Assembly: GCA_033030425.1 (NCBI GenBank)
Contig: JAUFSD010000009.1
Span: 1,240,001-1,304,000, forward strand
Source of the DNA: Verpa conica
Lineage: Eukaryota > Ascomycota > Pezizomycetes > Pezizales > Morchellaceae
Reading direction: 5' to 3'
Length of the DNA: 64,000 nt
Made by a program: the position numbers and the translations under genes. The notes beneath the pieces were generated by a model. The model was not told the DNA's origin and made no database searches. It worked only from the letters and a program-made list of their open reading frames with translations. Shown here one piece after another: positions 57,217-64,000 of the stretch (within the stretch, counting starts at the first letter, position 1; every line of letters begins with the position of its first letter).

Positions 57217-57620
57217 ATTCTCTCCTTCGTCACCATCACCACTACCACCTCCTTCAACAGCACCGGAGTCGTCAGCACAAACAATACCAACGGTAAGTTC
57301 TTCATAGTTAGTTCGCTAGTTTGGCTAAATCTAACTAATTTTCCTGTCTTTTGAATAGATTCTACAGCACCACGACTCCCCTCGCTCAAAGCCCGAAGAG
57401 TGCCTCGCTCTAAAATGTGATGTAGTCCCTTCCAATATTTTTAGTAATGAATTGCAGCTAACTCTCTTAGGTGACCACCTCCAAAACACGGTTTACATTT
57501 TCCTAGGAGGTATGTGATTCTAACTTTGGTGTTCACATAACTAAAAAAATTTATAGGACCCTATTCCCTCCCTAACCTCTCCATTGTGTCGACAATGGAG
57601 AGCGTGTCATTTTTATTCCC

Positions 57621-57824
57621 GGTTAGACGTGAATGAGCTTGCTCGCACGTCTTCCCGATGCCGTTGCCAATTCCCTGCGCTTGAAAAACAGCGTGAAAAC
57701 GGTAGAAGCGGAGCGAAGCTCTACATTTCCCCACCTCTGGTGTCGTGCGATCTGTAGGCCGGATGACATGGGATGCTTTTAGCACCATGATCAGTCCGCC
57801 ACGGTGTGTGTGACACAGCCGTGG
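57621..57824 (+). ncRNA. structured RNA module 1 (class unknown)
   Basis: About 204 nt. Pairings visible: 57625-57631/57646-57652 (with inner GAGC/GCTC), 57661-57665/57698-57702, 57678-57681/57690-57693, 57721-57725/57753-57757 enclosing 57732-57735/57739-57742, 57767-57771/57785-57789, and 57799-57804/57819-57824 with inner 57805-57808/57814-57817 and one bulged G. Invariant unpaired or tertiary-looking segments shared with module 2: CCAATTCCCTG, GCTTGA, GAAAA, GCGAAGC, TTTCCCC, GGCCGGATGA, ATCAGTCCGCC, GGTG and CAGCC. It does not match tRNA, 5S, SRP, RNase P/MRP, U1-U6, box C/D or H/ACA snoRNA, TPP riboswitch, hammerhead, HDV or group I patterns that I know. Confidence 0.8.
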
Positions 57825-58010
57825 TTAAGATCACCTACCGGGTGATGATTCCGCTACCAATTCCCTGTGCTTGATTAAGCAAGAAAAGTGGTCGAAGAGA
57901 TGCGAAGCCCTGTCTTTCCCCGCTCGGGCGTTGTGTGAACTGACAGGCCGGATGAACATGGTCTCCATGGAATCAGTCCGCCTTGGTGCCTCAAGGCAGC
58001 CAAGGTTTTT
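57825..58010 (+). ncRNA. structured RNA module 2 (class unknown), followed by a T run
   Basis: About 186 nt, about 190 nt downstream of module 1 in register. The same stems are kept with different bases: 57830-57835/57841-57846, 57851-57855/57887-57891, 57868-57872/57877-57881, 57909-57914/57942-57947 enclosing 57921-57923/57928-57930, 57957-57961/57965-57969, and 57981-57986/58000-58005 with inner 57987-57990/57995-57998 and the same bulged G. A G-T pair in the second stem (57853 with 57889) fits RNA of the plus strand only. TTTTT at 58006-58010 directly after the last stem could terminate Pol III or simply end the module. Confidence 0.8.
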
Positions 58011-59421
58011 CTGTCACGTTTTGTGCAGAATGTAACATTGTTCTCTGGCCTCTGTGCGAGGGAATGAAGTTTCTGATTTGGGCTTAAATTTGGCTTTTGG
58101 TTTGGCTTTAGTTTGGATTTTAGTTTGGATTTTGGCGTTTGACCCGGATTTGTCTTTGGAGTTGGCTTTGATCCGACTTTAAAGCCCCTTGTTCGACAAA
58201 CTAAGATCATGATGTCCCATAAGTTTGTTTCTCTAGCTCATTTATACCTATCTAATAGTGAGGAATTATCCTACACTCTCCTAGGTGATTGGATATACCC
58301 CGATAACCTCCCTTAGTACTTTCACGCCTCTTGGTTCCTGAGAAATCCGTGATACTAGGAAGAATTAAGTACTTAGAAAATGAGTCTCTAATATCCTTGG
58401 CGCTTTTTATTATCTCTTGGAAGTTACGGTGAGAAATTATCTCTTGCCCGGGTATCCTAAAATAAACTTAGTTAAATAAAATCCGTTTACACAAACTTTA
58501 GATTGTTAATTTTAGGTGGTGAAAATACAATTATGAAAAGAGAGACAGAATTAATCCTGCCATCGTTCTTAAAAACCTCAGATCGATGCTATGAGTTGTT
58601 CTACACTTTTTTAAAACTAAGCTAAGGCTTACGGGAATTATATTATCGGGTGGAATTGGAATCTCTCATTTCTTATAGGTACACTCTAGCTTTAGTAACG
58701 CGGTTTACTATTTCTATCTTATCTAGTGGTAAGGTAAACTCCCCCCCCCCCCCCTCAGTTTGGTGGGGTATAATCTTTGCCGTCTACCCCATGTGGGACA
58801 TGAGATCTCACTCGATAGATAGCGAAAAACCATAACGGGATTAATAATTTCTTAGACCTATTAAATAAGTCCGGAAGGCGGGAAGTATTGCTTTATTACT
58901 ATCTTGGTGTAGGGTCAGTTTAGGAAACTTTGGCCTACACTCACTTTTCATAGTTCAGACCTCTTAGGTAGAATGAGACTACATGTAGTTCACCTAGAAA
59001 AAGGATTTACCATGAAAAACTTAAAAGCATTTTAGAAATCCTATGGCTATGTGATAGTACTCCTTCCCATAACTCCGGCAAAATAACTCACAAAAGTTCC
59101 AACACAATCTATATTCCGTCCTCCCCACCAGGCCTCAAAACCAGAGGTTAGATCTTACATAAGCCCAACCCTAACCTCCTACCCAACACCCACCCCCTTA
59201 GTCCTCCGAACCATACTTACGTGAAATAATATATAACACCCTATCAAAAACATGAGAAAGCAAAAAATAGACCCAGCAAATAAAAAAAAGTATGTAATAA
59301 AAAGTAAACCCTTTCCTTCCTGCCGTCTTGTCACCATGTTCAACTTCCACCACCCTATAATTCCTAAGCCCAACTCCACTGGATACATTATCGCCCACTC
59401 CTTCACTTACCTAGAACTAAG
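58011..59421. other. intergenic region with TTTGG-rich repeat and C run
   Basis: 58075-58175 is a degenerate tandem of TTTGGCTTT/TTTGGATTT units. A pure C run occupies 58741-58754. The rest is AT-rich with no gene recognised; on the minus strand the ORF at 57875-58210 is only the KP-rich translation of this repeat plus module 2. Confidence 0.55.
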
Positions 59422-61209
59422 TTACCTCTCCTCTTTACTCAATCCTCTTCCAAACGCCTTCTCCGCCTCACTCCACTTCCTCCTTTCCATACTCATCCTA
59501 TCCGCAAACGCTCCCGCAAATTTCCACACCTCCGTACCACCCAAATTCCATGCCTCAACTACTTTCCGCAACCTCTTCTTCTTCCCGCCATCTTTTGCAC
59601 TAAACGCATCTTTATGGGTTGTCTCCAGTAGTTTTTTCTGGTGTACGTCAGGTTTTTGAAGATCAAGCTTAAGCTGCTCCTCTGTTGGAAGAGTGAAGCC
59701 AAGATTCCATTCAATATCTTGGAAATCAGCGTCCGAGGTTGAGAGAATGGTCGCAAGATTCGGGTCTGTAGTAGCCCGTTTAATTGTTAATACGCGCGGA
59801 ACGGGGCCGACAGAGTCAGGTACTGTAACACTGCGGAGCCATTCGTCGCGTTCAGTACGGCGGCGGATGTAGCGGATGGATTTTTCTTCAGAATCAGTGG
59901 AGAGGTTGATCTCAGTGTAGTGAAGGGCTATGAAAGTATATGGATGTGGAATAGTGCCCAGGGAGAAGATTCCAGTTTTGTTGACAAGTCTCTTGGAGGG
60001 TGTGATCGTGAGGGCTTCTTTACATGATTTACAGACCTGTTTATTGCTAGGACATGACCCTGGTTCCGGATTATCGACCGGGCATGATGCAAGGCGGTTC
60101 GCAAGGACCTGAGATGGATACTGCAGTGCGCCGAGGTCCTCCGGGAATGGTGAGAGGATAGAAATTCCATTGGGGTAGGCGGAGAGCCAATTCTCATGGA
60201 GGTGCGAGTTGATTAGACTGGGGAGATCGCTGAACTTAAGTTTAGGGTATTTAGACTTGATCGCCTCGGGGGTGTAGTCGGCGAATGATTTAGGAATTGG
60301 ATCAATATGGAAGAGCGTATCGCCGGCCGCTTTAGTAGCTCCCTCGATTGTCACAGTGTCGTTTTCCATTTTATTAGATGTGATGTGTTTCAGGATCGCA
60401 TCCACCGAGGATTTATCGCCGGCAAAGACTCTGTGGCCCCAGTTCTCGTAGCGGGTAGCGTAGGTAAAATCGCATCTTCGGAGAGCCGTGAGTGTGTGAT
60501 CATCCCATGGCGCCATAGGAATAACCTAATTCACTCGTTAACCATCAATTGACTTATCTTGCACTCCCGGTGATCTATCGCATACCTTATAATCCACCAA
60601 GACTCCAGTTCCCATCCGACTCCATGCAAGCCACCTCATAAGCTCCCTCTCAAAGTCAGGATTAAAGTTTCCAGTATCCCTCACAACCCTATACAGCCCG
60701 TGTTCCTTCGCATCTCCCATCCCTAAGATTACAGGCTTAAATCCCTGCGCCCAGAATGCCCTTCTCCACGCGAGTAACAGGTGGTCCTCCACCTCTGCAT
60801 CTTCGCCTTTTGCAGCCGAATCGTAGAACGTATAAACCGGACACCTTTTCTGCAAAGGTGGCAGCACAGATCTCTCCTCATCCCCTAGGGCGATGTTGCT
60901 CGAAAAAGGGTTTAGCCATTTCCAGCTCGAGAACCAGGAATCGCTCGAGGCGGTTGAGTTTGATGATGGCGGGGGCGGTTTATGTGATGCTTGTTTGAAT
61001 GGGTTGAGCTCGGTGATTGAGTCCGAGATATGAGGGAGGTCGAACCCTGTCACAGATTGTTCGGCGGTATCAATGAGGGAGGACGGGATGAACAAGAGGG
61101 CAGAGATAGATAGGAGGAGGATTCCGGAGAGAAATATGAGGAGGCGGCGGGTAGAAATTGACTGGCTCCCAGAGATGAGACGGCCTTTGAGCCCTGGAGG
61201 TGGCTTCAT
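59422..61209 (-). CDS. Type II membrane protein, conserved fungal family of unknown function
   Basis: Exons on the complement 60586-61209 and 59422-60525 give about 575 residues; the 60-nt intron is phase 0 and rejoins GVLVDYK to VIPMAPWDD. A short basic cytosolic tail (MKPPPGLKGRLISGSQSI) precedes one membrane anchor (LLIFLSGILLLSISALLFI), then a Ser/Pro-rich stem and a luminal domain: CPVYTFYDS, LLAWRRAFWAQGFKPVILG, LMRWLAWSRMGTGVLVDY, TYATRYENWGHRVFAGD. The layout (type II anchor, stem, globular domain, conserved Cys in SCPVDNPEPGSC and CKSC) is that of Golgi glycosyltransferase-like proteins. I know it only as an uncharacterised family in ascomycetes; an enzymatic role is inference. Confidence 0.75.
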
Positions 61210-61716
61210 TGCAAGGGGTGGTAGAATGAGGCTATCAGCTGGTCAGAGGGTCAGGAGGAATTGACAGTTGTTCAGCGAGTCAGTTATTCAGGATGCATCC
61301 GATGAATAATTAATCCAAGGGGAGTTGTTGGTAAAAAAAAAGTTGGACGTCGTATACTCTTTGTGCCGAGTCCGAATAGTGCTGTTGCTGATACGGCTAC
61401 GTTGAGCCCCTTTGTGGATCAAAAGATTGACACTTGGGCCTGACCCTTGCCAAGCTTCTTGGCAACGATACCAGCCTTGTCACAGCATCACCCAGTCTCA
61501 CTCGAATACACACTCCCACTTTATGGCTTCAACGCGAACGTTTTTCATAGGCTAAATACATTCCATATATACCTCTGATTCATGTTCCCCTATTTCACCC
61601 GCGTAACTACAGAAAAACAAATATCCGCGCCATGAAAAATCATTCGCTTCATAACTAAATTATACTACAATAATAAAACCCGGACCGGCAACAACACGCG
61701 TCCAGCGCTAGCATAA
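61210..61716. other. intergenic region
   Basis: 507 bp between the start of the membrane-protein gene and the stop of the transporter gene (both minus). No gene or repeat was seen. Confidence 0.55.
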
Positions 61717-63466
61717 TTACTCTTTATGATCAGCAGTAACAGCTTGCTTATGGTCAATCTCCAACTCCCTCTCATGAAGGTCTGCGAGATAGTCTTTGGT
61801 CTCCATGGTTGGAACGAACCAAGGTGCATTCTCCCAGAGGTTGTCCATAGCTTCGAGAGGAACCTTTGCAGTCTCAGGAAGGAGGGCCCAGAAAAAGATG
61901 GCGTTAGTGAAATTGCAGACGACCTATAACACGTATGTAAGCAATTGCATATTTACCCAGTCATAGTGAGTATCAAGGACTTACGAAGAGGATAAAAAAA
62001 CGCCACTGGATATTAGTCATAGCGATAGGGGTAACCTGTCCAATCATGGTGTTCATGGCAAAACTCATCATGGTAGCTAAAGACACACCACGAGACCTAG
62101 TAGCCGTGTTAAAGACCTCAGAGGGGACAATCCAGGATAGTGGACCGCAGGTGGAGCTGAAAGAGAAATTGTAAATCCAAGTAGTGGCGATGAATCCAAT
62201 CTGGGCGCTTCTCGGGTTATCTTCACCAGGAGGGAAAGATGCGAGGAGAGCAGCTCCAACAATAAACTAGTAAAGGAAATCAGCTTACACTTTTCACAGA
62301 AGGTATCCTCAGCAAAAGAAGCAAAACTTACAGTAACGCAATTTCCCAAGTTTCCCAAGATTAGAGGCCAGCGACGTCCAAAGTGATCGATAAACAAGAT
62401 ACAAAGGAACTGTCCAATAAGAGCAATAATCGAGTTACAGGCTTGGTAAAGCAATGTCCTCTCAGTACTCACACCAATCTGACTAAAGATAGTGGGTGAA
62501 TAGTACTGAATTGCGCTGACTCCGGTCATCTGGATTGACGCCTGGAGGGCCACACACAAAAAGACCCTTCTGAAGTTGGACTTTGTCTTAAATAGCTCAC
62601 CCCAGCTCTTGGCAGAGTGTTCATGTTCGTGAGTAATCTGTTCTTGAATCTGCTCGAATTCAGCGCGAACCCATGGGTCATCCTCGTTTCCATGTGCGTG
62701 GAGCTTTGCAAGCGTTTTGAGGCCTTCGTTGACTTTGCCGTTATCGATGAGCCAACGGGGTGATTCAGGAAACAAGAAGATAAGGAGACCGAGGATAGCT
62801 GCTGGGACACACTGGATCGCAAGGGGGATACGCCATTGGCGGTCATCGGTGGGGGCAAAACCCTTGTAGGCACCATAACCAATCCAAGAGGCACAGAGAG
62901 CACCAATTCCCAACATAAACTGCTGAAGAGCAGTAACACGACCACGGATTGAAGGATGTGCCAACTCGGCCTGGTAAAGTGGGACAATCATACAGAGGAC
63001 ACCGACACTAGGTTATTTTAGCTATAACGCCCTAGGGTATGTGGTTAGGGAGGGAAATAGCTTACCCTATACCAGCAACGAAACGTCCAGATTGAAGATA
63101 CGCGATACTTTCACCTCCAGCCTGCAAACCACCACCGAGAATAAAAGTCGCTGTGGCAATTGCAATGGTACCACGACGACCAACCCAGTCACCAAGGTAC
63201 CCGGCGAAGAAAGAACCACAGAAAGCTCCTGCAGTGAACAAAGATACGACAAGACCTCTGTAGACTCCAATTAGCATATGCCCCGTATCAACTTAGTAAG
63301 GAAGAAAAACGGCATACTTCTCATTATCCGACGGATTGAACTTGGCAGTAAATGAATCGGAAGCTACAACTTGAGCAATAATACCCAAATCATAACCATA
63401 ATTGAATGAACCTATTGACGCGAACAGGCCGACAAGGAACTGGTACCACTTTGGTGGAATAGCCAT
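61717..63466 (-). CDS. MFS sugar transporter
   Basis: Hexose/sugar-porter family. Exons on the complement: 63318-63466, 63066-63257, 62332-63007, 61985-62266 and 61717-61923, about 501 residues. It starts MAIPPKWYQFLVGLFASIGSFNYGYDLG, has the GYLGDWVGRRG loop, SGRFVAGIGVG, the PESPRWL signature, IQYYSPTIFSQIG, FIDHFGRRWPL, STCGPLSWIVPSEVF and the end-of-domain ALLPETAKVPLEAMD. Twelve hydrophobic segments are expected and seen across the exons. The unspliced sequence shows three overlapping frames near 63257, all resolved by introns of 58-65 nt. The substrate is unknown; it looks like the fungal hexose or galacturonate-type group. Plasma membrane. Confidence 0.92.
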
Positions 63467-64000
63467 CTTGAAAGATTTTTGGGGCTTCTGTCTCAGGATC
63501 AAAAGTCACACACTGCACGAATAAACTTGCAGCTGCTGTTGGATGGACGGACAAAGAGAGCAGGAAGAGCCTGGCTGCGGGGGGCCTTCCCAGGTCATTT
63601 AAATACTTATACTGTATGCTTCGCTTCCTGTCGCTACGCTGGTCATTTCCCCATACATACTCCGGATTATTTGATATCACGCTGCCCATGGGGCAAGAGG
63701 TATGCGGCGCGCGCCACCCCTGCTAAGCCTGTAATTCCCCATTTCCCCATTTCCCCAGGTCGACCCCAGGCGTCTCCAGGCCGCCCCCCCACCGCGCCGG
63801 GATAGCTCTAACGCGGGGGATGGGATGTCAATTACAGGATACATGTAGTAGAGATATTGGTACAAGGAAGTTTAACCTAGCAGTTATAGTTCTAATTGGA
63901 ATTAGAACAGCTCTACGCGAGCAAGCTGTTTCACGAGCAAGGTAAGGACGGGGTATTGGGACTCGAGTGAGAAGCTTCTTTGGGTTAATAGGCATGAAAA
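63467..64000. promoter_or_regulatory. promoter region of the sugar transporter
   Basis: Upstream flank of the minus-strand transporter. Contains a short tandem CCCATTTCC (63738-63758) and a GC-rich patch at 63690-63805. No further gene was recognised up to the window edge. Confidence 0.5.

Larger units (their letters stand above)
57217..58010 (+). ncRNA. probable spliced non-coding transcript carrying the tandem RNA modules
   Basis: Three consecutive intron-like segments are visible on the plus strand: 57293-57358 (GTAAGT, CTAACTAAT branch, AATAG), 57422-57470 (GTAGTC or an overlapping GTGATG donor, GCTAAC branch, CTTAG) and 57510-57556 (GTATGT, ACTAA, TATAG). The exons between them (63 and 39 nt) contain no long ORF starting with ATG; the first ATG in exon 2 is followed at once by TGA, and the next opens a 13-codon frame. 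The last exon begins at 57557 and runs into a hairpin (CTCTCCATTGT/ACAATGGAGAG, 57577-57602) and the two structured modules. This reads as a spliced non-coding RNA. A degenerate protein gene cannot be excluded without transcripts. Confidence 0.5.

Noticed and set aside
56965..57354. 129-codon ORF with a Leu/Pro-rich hydrophobic stretch.
   Set aside because: It is the translation of a CTTCTC microsatellite lying downstream of a TATA box; other frames are equally open.
57751..57800. Possible box C/D snoRNA (GGATGA near CTGA in module 2) or HDV-like ribozyme (GGCCGG start).
   Set aside because: The C and D boxes are in the wrong order and lack a terminal stem, and the HDV double pseudoknot cannot be formed from the visible pairings.
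57875..58210. 111-codon minus-strand ORF with a KPNPK-rich N-terminal part.
   Set aside because: It is only the antisense translation of the TTTGG repeat and RNA module 2.
60526..60585. Two adjacent minus-strand genes (59422-60516 and 60538-61209).
   Set aside because: A 60-nt phase-0 intron joins them into a single type II membrane protein; the second ORF alone has no start context.

Overview
This window is nuclear DNA of a filamentous ascomycete (Pezizomycotina). The evidence is: short spliceosomal introns (mostly 47-100 nt, GTRNGT donors, CTRAY-like branch sites), a two-domain fungal TRP5, fungal kinetochore, peroxisome and chromatin subunits (NKP2, PEX14-like, IES2, EAF3), a fungal STAND/NLR receptor with TPR repeats, and Tad-like LINE and LTR elements. 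A phytochelatin synthase is present, which is uncommon in fungi and is known from some Pezizomycetes such as truffles; the genus cannot be fixed from sequence alone.

Layout. 1-12.2 kb is gene dense: MGS1/WRNIP1 (-, running off the left edge, with a MITE in its first intron), PEX14-like (-), IES2 (+), RRG9 (+), an ER thioredoxin-like membrane protein (+), NKP2 (-) and EAF3 (+). 12.8-16.3 kb is one five-exon NLR gene ending in almost identical 126-bp TPR repeats. 16.3-26.5 kb is AT-rich and gene-poor, holding ureG, an ankyrin-repeat gene and one orphan gene. 26.6-41.1 kb is again gene dense: BNA3, a DMT transporter, a coiled-coil protein, phytochelatin synthase, tRNA-Val, SUV3 and TRP5. The SUV3/TRP5 divergent promoter carries six copies of a 22-bp palindrome. 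41.4-44.1 kb holds two related F-box genes. 44.49-52.17 kb is a nested mobile island: a long-TIR element with a perfect 7-bp target duplication, a LINE inside it, a solo LTR inside the LINE with a perfect 5-bp duplication, and a second related solo LTR in opposite orientation. 52.5-55.7 kb is a mitochondrial AAA ATPase. 57.1-58.0 kb is a probable spliced non-coding transcription unit that ends in two tandem, strongly structured RNA modules with many compensatory base changes; I do not recognise this RNA class and regard it as the best candidate for something undescribed. 59.4-63.5 kb holds a type II membrane protein and a sugar transporter, both on the minus strand.

Most genes are single-copy housekeeping functions (tryptophan and kynurenine metabolism, mitochondrial RNA turnover, chromatin, peroxisome import) with no obvious shared pathway. 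The accessory parts are the NLR, the ankyrin and F-box genes, the mobile island and the structured RNA locus. All exon models were read by eye from splice signals, frame continuity and family conservation, without transcript data.
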